Assembly: GCF_000516555.1 (NCBI RefSeq)
Contig: NZ_AZSJ01000003.1
Span: forward strand, 2,718,582 to 2,782,581
DNA from: Afipia sp. P52-10
GTDB lineage: Bacteria > Pseudomonadota > Alphaproteobacteria > Rhizobiales > Xanthobacteraceae
Reading direction: 5' to 3'
DNA length: 64,000 nucleotides
The position numbers and the translations under genes were made by a program. Below the pieces are notes generated by a model, which ran no database searches, was not told the DNA's origin, and saw only the letters and a program-made list of their open reading frames with translations. Shown here piece by piece: positions 8,757 to 17,571 of the stretch (positions are counted from its first letter, which is position 1; every line of letters starts with the position of its first letter).

Positions 8757-8897
8757 TGCCGCGCAATTGAAATCGGGCTGTATTTCCCCAGCCTCCCTGC
8801 ACGGGTGCCTTAGCTTGCCAGCATTCGGGTGACCTCGCCTCACCCATCTGGGGGAGGAGGCGGGCTGAGACCCGTGGCCAAGCTTTCTCCTCCGCGG

Positions 8898-11117
8898 CTA
8901 CCAACGATACCGCACGCTGGCGATCACCTTCCGGCCCTGGTCGAAATAGCAATAGCCTGCGCTGCAGGTCTGATTGATTTCGTTGAGTAGATTTTGCGCG
9001 CTGACCTGGATGCGCATGCCCTTGAGCTGCGCATTGATGTTCTCAAGGTCGTAACGGACCGAGCCATCGACGAAGGTGCGCGGAACGTTATCCAGAATCG
9101 GTCGGTTCAGATTGTCTCCCATGCTGGCACCGACATAGCGAACGCCGGCACCAAGCCCGAGGCCGCGTGCCCAGCCATCTTGCACGGTATAGTCAAGCCA
9201 GAACGAGGCCGTGTGATATGGCACACTGGTCAATCGGTTGCCGATCGTGTCCGGCGTCAGTCGTGCGATCCGCGCATCGTTGTAGGAGTACGACGCCTGC
9301 ACGCTGAGGCCATTGGCAAGCGACGCCACGCCTTCGATCTCGAAGCCCTTTGAACGGAGGCCGAGCTGTGTCTGCTTGTTGATGCCTTCGACCACCTCGT
9401 ACACGACGGCATCGTCCTGCCGAAGATCGAACACCGCCGCACGGATCGATGCGTTCTGACCTGGTAGGTTATACTTGACGCCGATCTCGCCTTGCTTGCC
9501 TTTGGTCGGTGCTGCGACATTGCCGTCGAGCAGTGTCCCGGGATTAGGAACAAAGGACGTGCCGTAGCTGATGTAAGGAACGATGCCGAGCGCACTCACA
9601 TAGGCGAGGGCAGCGCGGCCGGTTGCCTGGCCGTCCTTGCTGTGGACTTCCAGCGGACTTGAGCCGGTGCGATTGTAATCGCTGCTCAGCCAATCGTAGC
9701 GTCCGCCGACAGTCAGCCGCCAGTTCTGCCACTTCATTTGATCCTGGGTGTAGAGCCCCATCGTCGTCATTGTCTGGCGATACCAGTTCTGGAAGGCGGG
9801 ATCTTGCCCGACGGGAACGACTCCGAAGCCGTCGGCAGAGCGGTATCCGAGATGATTGAAGTCGATGCCGGTGAGCAGCGTGTGTTCGATTGCTCCGGTG
9901 CGCAACCGCGTTTCCAGCATCGTATCGACCAATGTGCCTGAATTGGTTTCGCGCACCAGCCCGGCACCGCCGCCGAACCAATAGGGTTCGCGCTGCGACA
10001 GATCGGAATAGCGTGCGCGCTGGCGCAGCGTGAACATGTCGCTGAAGGTGTGCTCGAATTCGTATCCGAGTCGCCATTGCTTTTGCTCGAACGCGTTGTA
10101 ACGCCCGTCGCCAGCGAATTGCTTGGTCGCGCCGATCGAGCGGCCATCGGGCCCGTAGTTATTGATGTAGGCAACCGTGCCGCCGGTGGTCGAGTCCATG
10201 TACTCGCTGAGCAAGGTGAACTTGGTGTCGGCGTTCGGCCGCCACGTCAGCGCCGGCGCGATGAACGTGCGGTTGTCCTTCACGGCGCTGCCGAGGTTGG
10301 TATTTGCATCGCGTACCAGGCCAGTCAGACGATAGAGCAGCGTCTGGTCGGCATTGACCGGACCTGAAAGATCGAAATTGCCCTGCACGCGGTTGTAGGA
10401 TCCGGTCTGAAGTTCGACCTCATGGAAAGGAACGGCGGTGGGACGCTTCGAGATCAAATCGACGATGCCGCCGGTGCTGCTGGCGCCGTAAATTGCGGCC
10501 GCCGGCCCGCGTAGGACGGTGATCGATTCGAGACCATAAGGCTCAAGCCGGAACAGGCCGTTCGGACTGTTCGCCTGCCGCAGCCCGTCGCGGAAGATGC
10601 CGGAATAGGTCACATCGACGCCGCGGATCATGAATGAATCGTATCGGGGGTCGAATCCGAAGGCGCCGACCTGCACACCGGGCGTGTAGCTGACGCTTTC
10701 GATCAGAGAGGTTGGCTTGCGCTGCTCGAGCTGCGTTTGCGTCACGGTGGAAACCGACTGCGGTGTTTCCACGAGCGGCGTGCTGGTTTTGTTGGCGCTG
10801 CGCTCCGCCGTGGTGACGTAGCCGCTCTGCGTCGTCACGTCGGTTGCAGCAGCCGGAGCGGAAGGGGCGGTGGCTGGTGCGACAGGGCGGGCCGTGCGAA
10901 CGGCGCGGCGTGGCGCCTGGGCTGGCCGTTGCGGTTTCGAGCGGGCCGCTTGTACGTTGACGGTCGGCAGCTCGTCGGGTGTGCTTTGTGCGCTCGCCAT
11001 ATGATTGATGGTCATCAGCGAAGTGACGAGCGCAGTCGTCACCAACAGCTCGGTGAATCTTACGCGCGTAGGCGCTCGCAACGTCGTCTTGGCTTGAATG
11101 TATTCCATTGTCCGCAT
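8898..11117 (-). CDS. TonB-dependent siderophore receptor
   Basis: About 739 residues from the ATG at 11117, which follows AAAGGG eight bases upstream; the frame is open to 11171. A signal peptide ends near MASAQ. The TonB-box region is LPTVNVQA. An Ala/Pro-rich linker precedes the plug domain, which carries SVSTVTQTQLEQRKP, MIRGVDVTY and VLRGPAAAIYG. The 22-strand barrel ends in the aromatic SVRYRW needed for outer-membrane insertion. The C-terminal CSAGYC pair is typical of ferric-siderophore receptors. It is a single gene, divergent from the chromate transporter. Probably iron-regulated; a 13-base dyad lies upstream at 11195. Confidence 0.9.
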   Translation of the reverse strand: MRTMEYIQAKTTLRAPTRVRFTELLVTTALVTSLMTINHMASAQSTPDELPTVNVQAARSKPQRPAQAPRRAVRTARPVAPATAPSAPAAATDVTTQSGYVTTAERSANKTSTPLVETPQSVSTVTQTQLEQRKPTSLIESVSYTPGVQVGAFGFDPRYDSFMIRGVDVTYSGIFRDGLRQANSPNGLFRLEPYGLESITVLRGPAAAIYGASSTGGIVDLISKRPTAVPFHEVELQTGSYNRVQGNFDLSGPVNADQTLLYRLTGLVRDANTNLGSAVKDNRTFIAPALTWRPNADTKFTLLSEYMDSTTGGTVAYINNYGPDGRSIGATKQFAGDGRYNAFEQKQWRLGYEFEHTFSDMFTLRQRARYSDLSQREPYWFGGGAGLVRETNSGTLVDTMLETRLRTGAIEHTLLTGIDFNHLGYRSADGFGVVPVGQDPAFQNWYRQTMTTMGLYTQDQMKWQNWRLTVGGRYDWLSSDYNRTGSSPLEVHSKDGQATGRAALAYVSALGIVPYISYGTSFVPNPGTLLDGNVAAPTKGKQGEIGVKYNLPGQNASIRAAVFDLRQDDAVVYEVVEGINKQTQLGLRSKGFEIEGVASLANGLSVQASYSYNDARIARLTPDTIGNRLTSVPYHTASFWLDYTVQDGWARGLGLGAGVRYVGASMGDNLNRPILDNVPRTFVDGSVRYDLENINAQLKGMRIQVSAQNLLNEINQTCSAGYCYFDQGRKVIASVRYRW

Positions 11118-11608
11118 CAGAGCCCTTTCATTGGAGCGGGCCTTATGCAGATGCTGGCAGACACAGAGCAAGAAAAAACCACATGTATTCAGTATCTTAG
11201 AGTAAGAATAAAGAAAAAGAACGGCCGGCTGTCTTCAAGGCGGGTCCATAGGAGTCCGGAATGTCTTGCGGTCATCGGTTTCCGATGGGAGCGGCACGCA
11301 TTCCATTTGCTATCGGTTCTGTCAGGATGCCCCCTCGGTCCATATCTTTCGACGGCGGTGTTTGACGCGTGCTGACGACACACGCTGTTTCCACGATTTC
11401 GCGCGCTCAAAAAAGGGCTGCAACGCTGCGCTATTGCGTTGGTTCTTGTGGCGTGTATGGCGCGCTGGTACGCTTTACTGCGTTCGTGGCCGGGAATCAT
11501 CGCGTATGCGGTGCTCGCCGCAAAGCTGATGATCGCATCATCCATAATAACAGACGCGTGCAGCCCGCTGCGCCGCGCCGATCTGAAACGCCGAGGCATC
11601 AGCAGGGC
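11118..11608. other. Divergent intergenic region between the TonB receptor and chromate transporter
   Basis: About 490 bases with no convincing gene. It must hold promoters for both flanking genes. The only strong structure I see is the dyad at 11195-11207, which lies in an AT-richer stretch. Confidence 0.4.
11195..11207. promoter_or_regulatory. Perfect dyad TCTTA-N3-TAAGA, possible operator
   Basis: TCTTAGAGTAAGA is a perfect 13-base inverted repeat in an AT-rich patch about 80 bases upstream of the TonB receptor start. Its size and place suit a repressor site; iron regulators such as Irr, RirA or Fur-like proteins are candidates. It does not match a consensus I can state with confidence. 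Confidence 0.3.
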
Positions 11609-12160
11609 ATGGACAGTTCCACAAGCAGGCCGACCGCGACCGAGCTGTTTTTGATCTTCATGCGGATTGGCTTGACGAGCTTTGGCGGTGGGCTCAGCGG
11701 CTGGTTGTTCAGAGAGTTCGTTCAGGCCCGGCGCTGGATCTCCGAAGAGGAGTTCTTGAGCGGCCTGGCGATCTGCCAGACGCTTCCGGGCATCAATGTT
11801 TCGAATATGGCGATCTGGATCGGCTACAGGCTGCTGGGAGCCACCGGGGCAATCGCTAGTCTGATTGGCATCATCGTTCCTCCGGCAATCCTGATCATCC
11901 TTCTGGCGGTGGTGTTCTCCTCGCTGACCGAGATCCCGTTGTTTCATGCGGCGCTGGTGGGCGCGTCAGCGGCGGCGATCGGGTTGTCGCTGTCGATGGG
12001 GATCACAGCCGCTCGGCGGCTTCCCCGCAAGGTGGTGCCGTTATCGATCTCCGCTGCGACGTTTGCGGCGATTGGCGTATTTCATCTTCCGCTGATCTGG
12101 GTGGTACTGCTGGCCGGATCCGTCAGCATTGCTCTTACCTTTCTGCTCCATCAGTCCTGA
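11609..12160 (+). CDS. Short-chain chromate (ChrA-type) transporter, first subunit
   Basis: The ATG at 11609 gives 183 residues starting MDSSTSRPTATELFLIFMRI. The amino end holds the CHR-domain motif TSFGGGLSGWLFREFVQ, and ICQTLPGINVSNMAIWIG is the conserved second loop. Five to six membrane helices follow. Half-size CHR proteins are encoded as adjacent pairs that together equal one long ChrA; here the partner begins 2 bases after this stop. Expected role: proton-coupled export of chromate or another oxyanion. The frame is open further upstream, but without CHR similarity. Confidence 0.85.
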   Translation: MDSSTSRPTATELFLIFMRIGLTSFGGGLSGWLFREFVQARRWISEEEFLSGLAICQTLPGINVSNMAIWIGYRLLGATGAIASLIGIIVPPAILIILLAVVFSSLTEIPLFHAALVGASAAAIGLSLSMGITAARRLPRKVVPLSISAATFAAIGVFHLPLIWVVLLAGSVSIALTFLLHQS

Positions 12161-12162
12161 CA

Positions 12163-12702
12163 ATGCCGTCGCTTCTCACGAGCCTGCTGCTGATCTTCGT
12201 GCCCTTGTCGTTCGTGACGATCGGCGGTGGCCAAACCATCGTTGCCGACGTGCATCGTCAGGTCGTCGATGTCCATCACTGGATGACGGCCTCGCAGTTT
12301 CTCGACCTGTTCGCGATCTCGCGGATGGCGCCGGGGCCGGGGTCGCTGCTGGTGACGCTGATCGGCTGGCAAGTCTCGGGATTGGCAGGTGCGATCGTCG
12401 CCACCTTCGCGATCTTCACTCCGACCGCGATCATGACATTCTGTATCGCCCGGATCTGGCAGCGCACGCGCGGCGCCAGGTGGCAGGTCATCGTGGAGGC
12501 CGGTTTGCGGCCGATCGCGGTCGGCACGATTCTCGCGTCCGTGTACGTGCTGTTGCAAGCGCTCGATGGCGGGTGGCTTGCGAAGGCGATTGCGCTTGCG
12601 TCCACCGCCATCCTGCTGGCGACCCCGGTCAATCCGCTGCTCCTGCTCTTCGGCGGCGGCTTGACGTTTGTTGCAGTACAGACGCTCATGCCCATGGTCT
12701 GA
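12163..12702 (+). CDS. Short-chain chromate (ChrA-type) transporter, second subunit
   Basis: A 179-residue CHR-domain protein, partner of the preceding gene. Motifs VTIGGGQTIVADVHRQVV and RMAPGPGSLLVTLIGW correspond to the FGGG and PGP signatures of the family. About five to six hydrophobic helices follow. The two genes are 2 bases apart and surely co-transcribed. Short-chain CHR pairs are thought to insert in opposite topologies and act as one heterodimer, with chromate or sulfate-like anions as substrate. No ChrB regulator is visible nearby. Confidence 0.85.
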   Translation: MPSLLTSLLLIFVPLSFVTIGGGQTIVADVHRQVVDVHHWMTASQFLDLFAISRMAPGPGSLLVTLIGWQVSGLAGAIVATFAIFTPTAIMTFCIARIWQRTRGARWQVIVEAGLRPIAVGTILASVYVLLQALDGGWLAKAIALASTAILLATPVNPLLLLFGGGLTFVAVQTLMPMV

Positions 12703-12867
12703 GCTGAATAACGCAAGGACTGGAACGGATGGGTCTCTCGGCGTGTTGATTGCGGCTCGCGCGGCCGCCATGCGCTTGCCGCGACTGGCGGCCTTGTCAT
12801 GATCGCGCTAGCTAGAATCACAGCCGCGCAGCGGCCTGCGGCTGGAACAGAGGAAGGAAGCCACACC

Positions 12868-13263
12868 ATGGAGATCACGCGAAATGGTTCGCAGCCGTCG
12901 CGCAAGGGGCCGGCGGAATACTTCACCGGCACGGTGCGGATCGATCCGCTGTTCCAGGCTGCGGCTCCCGCGCGGGTCGGTGGTGCGAACGTAACGTTTG
13001 AGCCTGGCGCGCGCACTGCTTGGCACACCCATCCGCTCGGGCAGACCTTGATCGTCACAGCCGGTTGCGGCTGGGTCCAGCGTGAAGGCGGTCCAGTGGA
13101 AGAGGTCCGGCCAGGCGACGTGGTCTGGTTTCCGCCTGGCGAGAAACACTGGCACGGTGCGACGCCGACGACGGCGATGACGCATGTCGCCATTCATGAA
13201 ACCCTCGACGGCAAGAACGTCGATTGGCTGGACAAGGTCAGCGACGAGCAATACCGGCGCTGA
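12868..13263 (+). CDS. Cupin of the manganese hydroxynitrile-lyase type
   Basis: The start at 12868 follows AGGAAGGAAG and gives 131 residues. One cupin barrel is present. His53, His55 and Gln59 in [10 protein letters not shown], plus His94 in [10 protein letters not shown], reproduce the four metal ligands described for the bacterial cupin (R)-selective hydroxynitrile lyase GtHNL of Granulicella tundricola, which cleaves mandelonitrile using Mn(II). His96, Ala40 and Val42 also agree with that enzyme as I recall it, and overall similarity appears high along the whole chain. The physiological role of such cupins is unclear. It stands alone between chrA and a secreted protein gene. Confidence 0.8.
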   Translation: MEITRNGSQPSRKGPAEYFTGTVRIDPLFQAAAPARVGGANVTFEPGARTAWHTHPLGQTLIVTAGCGWVQREGGPVEEVRPGDVVWFPPGEKHWHGATPTTAMTHVAIHETLDGKNVDWLDKVSDEQYRR

Positions 13264-13312
13264 TCGCGCTCATGCGCCGAGCCTCCAGCGGGGATGCCGA
13301 GGCATTCGTCGA

Positions 13313-13621
13313 TCAGTTTGCGCACCCGCGCGTATATGATGACAGGCTGTTCGGATCGAGAGCCATCGCGGAGCCTTGATTGAGGCACTGTATAGTCCGC
13401 TCGCTGAACGAATCCAGGTTCGGTTGGGCGACGACATTTGGCGTCGGACTGACGATCTGCGTTTGCGGTGACGGCTGTGACAGCGGAGAGGGTTGGGGCA
13501 GCGGGATCGGCTGTACCACACCCGTTGACGATGATGTCTGGGCTATCGCAGGACCGCCCAAAAGCGCTGATATTGTCATGCCGGCAAACAATAGCCGTGG
13601 CATCGGGATTGGCGTGAGCAT
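13313..13621 (-). CDS. Small secreted protein, proline/glutamine-rich
   Basis: The ATG at 13621 is set by a GGAGG ribosome site five bases upstream. Of 102 residues, the first ~27 form a signal peptide (LLFAGMTISALLGGPAIAQ). A low-complexity Pro/Gln/Ser segment follows, then a short C-terminal region with two cysteines (TIQCLNQG and YTRGCAN) that could form a disulfide. No known domain is recognised. It probably resides in the periplasm or is surface-exposed. It converges on the cupin gene with a 49-base gap. Confidence 0.65.
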   Translation of the reverse strand: MLTPIPMPRLLFAGMTISALLGGPAIAQTSSSTGVVQPIPLPQPSPLSQPSPQTQIVSPTPNVVAQPNLDSFSERTIQCLNQGSAMALDPNSLSSYTRGCAN

Positions 13622-13880
13622 GGTGACCTCCGTCCGTTCGAAGAGAAGCCTTGATCGAGGCGCATTGAAGGTGGTCCTCTACTGTGTCGAAACGGCGAAG
13701 CCATCCGTGCCGCAAAGCCAACTTATCGTGAAGCGCGTTTGCCTGGTTGGACTCATCTATATTTGATGCTTGCCAATCGCTAGCGCGTTCGTCGCCGGTC
13801 TATGCTGAAGTGACGGGGTGCGGTGCCGCATGGGTGTCGTCCGCGTGGTGTGCTCGGTCCTGGAGCGGATAAGGATGACA

Positions 13881-14124
13881 ATGTTGCGATCGATGTCTTT
13901 GGTTATCGTTCGGCGCAGCGCTTGTGTTCGCCGCCTTTGATCCGGCGCTGGCTCGCGGTGACCGCGATCATGGGATGGCGTCCTTGCATGCGACAGCCGG
14001 TCATGGCGCGCATGCAGGGCGGAGCGGCGGTCGCCACGGCAACGGCCCATACACGCAGCCGTCGTCCGAAGAATTCGACAGCCTACTTTCGAGCAAGCTC
14101 AAGAGCATCGGCCGCGGCTGCTGA
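13881..14124 (+). pseudogene. Possible frameshifted small secreted Gly/His-rich protein
   Basis: An AAGG ribosome site precedes ATG 13881, which encodes MLRSMSLVIV and then stops after 19 codons. In the +1 frame of the same DNA a signal-like core follows (FGAALVFAAFDPALA), then a Gly/His-rich stretch and a polar tail SSEEFDSLLSSKLKSIGRGC ending at 14124. Joining the two frames near 13905 gives a plausible secreted peptide of ~80 residues. Alternatively, GTG 13924 starts a 66-residue cytoplasmic peptide, or nothing is encoded. Evidence is thin. Confidence 0.25.
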
Positions 14125-14204
14125 TAGTCGCAAGGGGCTATCCCGACTTTGTCCCACAGGCCGCTGGCCTGTCGATTGACAAGCCATGCAGCGGCTACGT
14201 ACTG

Positions 14205-14382
14205 TGCAAACCGACGGTTCCCGCAAGGGATTAATCGGGAATGCGGTGCGGAGCTTGCCTCCAAAGCCGCGGCTGCCCCCGCAACTGTAAGCGGCGAGTG
14301 TCTTGCCTTGAATGCCACTGGATTTCATCCGGGAAGGCGGCAGGAGCGACGACCCGCGAGCCAGGAGACCTGCCGTCAGCCA
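14205..14382 (+). promoter_or_regulatory. Cobalamin (adenosylcobalamin) riboswitch
   Basis: The conserved core of the B12 riboswitch is present in order: GGTTCCCGCAAGGG with its pairing partner, the CCCCCGCAACTGTAAGCGG segment (about 14276-14293), GCCACTG (14314-14320), CCGGGAAGGCGGCAGGAGC, GACGACCCGCGAG, and the B12 box AGCCAGGAGACCTGCC at 14359-14374. This element binds adenosylcobalamin and normally shuts off the downstream gene. It lies on the same strand as, and ~265 bases before, the TonB receptor gene at 14647. The boundaries given are approximate, from base-pairing judged by eye. Confidence 0.92.
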
Positions 14383-14588
14383 TGGTCGCGCGCGGGCGTA
14401 TCGGTCGGGGTGAATCGATGCGGGCTTTCTCTCTTCGGCATTTGTGTATGCCTGGAAGACGGCCTCTCGCGGTGACGTGTCACGTTTGCCGCGGGTGGGC
14501 CTTGTCTCGTTTGTTTGCACGAACATGAATGGTTGTCCGTCTTGCGGTGTCCGCGTGTGGGTTGAGCCATGCGCGGAGAGGATCGCGG

Positions 14589-14623
14589 AACCTGTCTGAC
14601 GTAAGGGCCGTCTGACGCAGGTT
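14589..14623 (+). promoter_or_regulatory. Leader hairpin with 8-base direct repeat, possible riboswitch expression platform
   Basis: AACCTG (14589-14594) can pair with CAGGTT (14618-14623). Within the loop GTCTGACG occurs twice, at 14594-14601 and 14610-14617. The element lies between the B12 aptamer and the GGAAG ribosome site of the receptor gene. It could be the switching hairpin; no T-run follows, so control would be by ribosome access rather than intrinsic termination. Confidence 0.3.
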
Positions 14624-14646
14624 GTGCGCTTGGGGTTGGAAGATCA

Positions 14647-16821
14647 ATGAGTTGTAAGAGACCTGTGGGTTTGCGGGGCGTTACTTCGCGCATGCTAACG
14701 TCGGCAGCGCTGGCGGCCATGCTCACGAGTCCAGTGCTGGCGCAGCGCGCGAGCGAACAGTTGCCGCCGCTGGTGGTTGATAGCGATGCGGTTCGTGACG
14801 ACAGCAAGGGCTATGTCGTCCGCCGCACCGACACGGCAACCAAGACCGATACGCCGCTGTTGAAGCTGCCGCGGTCGGTCTCCACTGTGACCGCGAAAGA
14901 GGTTGAGGACCGCGGTGCGCAGACGGTGCAGGAGGCGTTGAATTACACTGCGGGCGTGAGCACCTATTTTCGCCAAGGCAATCTCACGCGCGAATACAAT
15001 CGCGTGCGCGGGTTCGAGGCGTTTCAGTTTCTCGACGGGCTGAAGCTGCATGACAGCAGCTGGGGTTATGAGGTTTACGGCTTGGAGCGCGTCGATGTGC
15101 TGAAGGGACCGGCCTCCACCCTGTATGGCCAGGGCAGCCCCGGCGGCCTGATCAATCTCACCAGCAAGCGGCCGACCGATACACCGTTTCGCGAGTTCAT
15201 GCTGCGCACCGGCAGCTACGGACGTCTCGAAGGTGGTTTCGACGTCGGCGGGCCGGTGAATGCAGATAAATCGGTGCTATATCGGCTGGTGGGGCTTGGC
15301 CGGTTCGGCGACGGTCAGATCGATTACACCCGCAACGAGCGGGTCTATTTTGCGCCATCGGTGACGGTGCGCAACGACCAGACCAGCCTCACCATTCTCG
15401 CGCACTACCAGTACGATCCGAAGCTGACGGTGCTGCAGCCCTTGCCGCGGGTCGGCACCATTCTGCCCGGTGCGAATGGTCAATACATTTCGCGCAAGTT
15501 GTTCCTGGGTGAACCGGCCTATCACAACACCTCGAAGGAAACGGCCCGGATCGGCTACGAGTTCAATCATCGCTTCAATGAGGTGTTCTCGTTCCAGCAG
15601 AATCTAGCCTATCAGAACATCGACATTCAGCTCAAGGAGGTGCAGAGCCGCGGCGCGCTGGTTGGCAACAGTGTGGTGAGGCAGATGACCTATCAGCCGT
15701 ACCAGATCGATCTGTTCCAGGTCGATAACCGGCTGAAGGCGGACTTCAACACCGGGCCGTTCCGGCATCACATGCTGTTCGGCGTCGATTACTCGCTCTC
15801 GCCGAACGACCAGGGCACGGCGGTCAATCGTGCCTCGCAATATCTCCTGAACCTCTATGACCCCGTCTACGGTCAACCGCTCGCTGCCAATTCGCTCACC
15901 CAGAAGCGCTATCAGGTGCAGCGTCAGACTGGCATCTATGTGCAGGATCGAATCGAGGTCGGCGGCTTCACGGTGATCGGCGGCGTACGCGGGGACTGGG
16001 CCAGCCTCGACCAAAAGACGAAGGTGCTGAACACGGCCACCGGCCAGTTCAGTGAACCGGACTGGACGCCGAAACGCGACCGCGCCTCGACTGTTCATGG
16101 CGGTCTTATTTACGCGTTTCAGTCCGGAGTGGCCCCCTATGTGAGCTACTCGGAATCGTTTGCACCGGTCTCCGGTGCGGACGTCACGGGTAAGCCGTTC
16201 GATCCGAGCACCGGCGAGCAAATCGAGGCCGGTATCCGGTATCTGCCACCGCACTTGAACCTGCTCGTCAGCGGTGCGGTGTTCGATATCACCCAGCGCA
16301 ATCTTTTGACCGTAGACCTGAAGAATCCCGGATTTGCCGTGCAGACCCAGGAAATCCGTGCGCGGGGGGCGGAGATCGAGTTCAAGACCACGAACCTGCA
16401 TGGGTTCAATGTCGTCGCTGGTTACATTTACCTCGATCCGACCGTGACCAAGACCAACACCGCGGGTGGTGTCGGCAAGGATCCGGCAGGCATGGCGCGG
16501 CATCAGGCATCGCTGTGGGGCACGTACACGTTCGATGACGCCACCACGTTGAAGGGCCTGACTGTCGGCGGCGGCGTCCGTTATGTCGGTGCCTCGTTCG
16601 GCGATGCGCTGAATACGTTTGCGGTGCCGTCGTTTACGTTGTTCGATGCGACGCTTCGCTATCAGCTTGGCGTGCTCACGGCGTCGCTGGCTGGCTGGGA
16701 TGTCTCGATCAACGCCAAGAACATTGCCGACAAGCGTTATGTCGGTGTGTGCGAGGATGCATTGAACTGCTACTACGGGGCAGGGCGCATCATCGAAGGC
16801 GCCGTGCGCGTGCGCTTCTGA
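14647..16821 (+). CDS. TonB-dependent receptor under cobalamin riboswitch control
   Basis: 724 residues. The ATG at 14647 follows GGAAG by six bases. A signal peptide ends at SPVLAQ, and a TonB-box-like region (EQLPPLVVDSD) follows. The plug domain (about 70-180) has SVSTVTAKEVEDRGAQTVQE and VLKGPASTLYGQGSPGG. The barrel ends in GAVRVRF with terminal aromatic Phe. Sequence style and the C-terminal CEDALNC pair are of the ferric-siderophore receptor class, yet the B12 riboswitch in its leader argues for corrinoid uptake. The next gene (FhuF-like) starts 6 bases after the stop, so it heads an operon. Ligand remains to be proven. Confidence 0.9.
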   Translation: MSCKRPVGLRGVTSRMLTSAALAAMLTSPVLAQRASEQLPPLVVDSDAVRDDSKGYVVRRTDTATKTDTPLLKLPRSVSTVTAKEVEDRGAQTVQEALNYTAGVSTYFRQGNLTREYNRVRGFEAFQFLDGLKLHDSSWGYEVYGLERVDVLKGPASTLYGQGSPGGLINLTSKRPTDTPFREFMLRTGSYGRLEGGFDVGGPVNADKSVLYRLVGLGRFGDGQIDYTRNERVYFAPSVTVRNDQTSLTILAHYQYDPKLTVLQPLPRVGTILPGANGQYISRKLFLGEPAYHNTSKETARIGYEFNHRFNEVFSFQQNLAYQNIDIQLKEVQSRGALVGNSVVRQMTYQPYQIDLFQVDNRLKADFNTGPFRHHMLFGVDYSLSPNDQGTAVNRASQYLLNLYDPVYGQPLAANSLTQKRYQVQRQTGIYVQDRIEVGGFTVIGGVRGDWASLDQKTKVLNTATGQFSEPDWTPKRDRASTVHGGLIYAFQSGVAPYVSYSESFAPVSGADVTGKPFDPSTGEQIEAGIRYLPPHLNLLVSGAVFDITQRNLLTVDLKNPGFAVQTQEIRARGAEIEFKTTNLHGFNVVAGYIYLDPTVTKTNTAGGVGKDPAGMARHQASLWGTYTFDDATTLKGLTVGGGVRYVGASFGDALNTFAVPSFTLFDATLRYQLGVLTASLAGWDVSINAKNIADKRYVGVCEDALNCYYGAGRIIEGAVRVRF

Positions 16822-16827
16822 GGCATC

Positions 16828-17571
16828 ATGCGGGATGTATTCGGCGAGATAGAGGTCTTGACGAAGGGGGCTTATGCTCCCTTCGCTGGCTATCTCGCTG
16901 GTCCCGACGATGACCGTCCGTCAGTGCCTGCCACCGCGCTGCTGGATGCCGAAATGCAGGGGGCGATCCATGATCGTTTCGCCAAGCGGTTTGCCCGTTT
17001 CGATCGCCGGGCAACGTTGTCGATCTGGATGAAGTGGCACCTCAATGTGGTGCTGCCGCCGCTTCTGCTGGCGGACGTGCTGTTGGCGTGGCGCTTGCCG
17101 CTGGCGTTGGGTGAAGTCCGTTTCGTCATCGGCGACGACGTCAGAACCGTGGCGCTGAAGTGCGGAGGCGGCGGGTGCCCGTGCGTGACTGCCGATCCGT
17201 TCGCACGCTTCGAGCAGCTTGTGTTCGGACACTTCACGCCGTTCGTGGCGCTGCTGGCCGCACGCACGGGGCTGACGAAACGTGTGCTGTGGAGCAATGT
17301 CGGCAACACGTTCGAAGCGATGCTGCGGCGGATCGAGGAGGTTTCCGGCGGTTCGAAGCGACTTGTGGCAGCGGATCACCTGCTGGCGGCGCCTTGCTGG
17401 CCGGACGGCCGTCTCAACCCGATCTTCCGGGCCGTACATTACATTGACGAGGAGCGCAGCCACGAGCACCGGCGGCGCAAGGTCTGCTGCCTGCAATATC
17501 GCCTGCCGGATCGCCGCTTCTGCAAGGCTTGCCCGATCGAGGATGCGCGGGAGGCCGCTGTTGGCTGCTGA
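16828..17571 (+). CDS. FhuF-like [2Fe-2S] ferric reductase
   Basis: A 247-residue soluble protein. The C-terminus carries Cys220, Cys221, Cys232 and Cys235 in the C-C-x10-C-x2-C arrangement (CCLQYR ... FCKACP) that binds the unusual 2Fe-2S cluster of FhuF. FhuF in E. coli reduces cytoplasmic ferric hydroxamate siderophores to release iron. The N-terminal ~200 residues fit the FhuF family in length. It is co-transcribed with the riboswitch-led TonB receptor and overlaps the next ABC-transporter gene. In this setting the metal centre reduced might be cobalt of a corrinoid rather than iron; that is inference only. Confidence 0.8.
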   Translation: MRDVFGEIEVLTKGAYAPFAGYLAGPDDDRPSVPATALLDAEMQGAIHDRFAKRFARFDRRATLSIWMKWHLNVVLPPLLLADVLLAWRLPLALGEVRFVIGDDVRTVALKCGGGGCPCVTADPFARFEQLVFGHFTPFVALLAARTGLTKRVLWSNVGNTFEAMLRRIEEVSGGSKRLVAADHLLAAPCWPDGRLNPIFRAVHYIDEERSHEHRRRKVCCLQYRLPDRRFCKACPIEDAREAAVGC

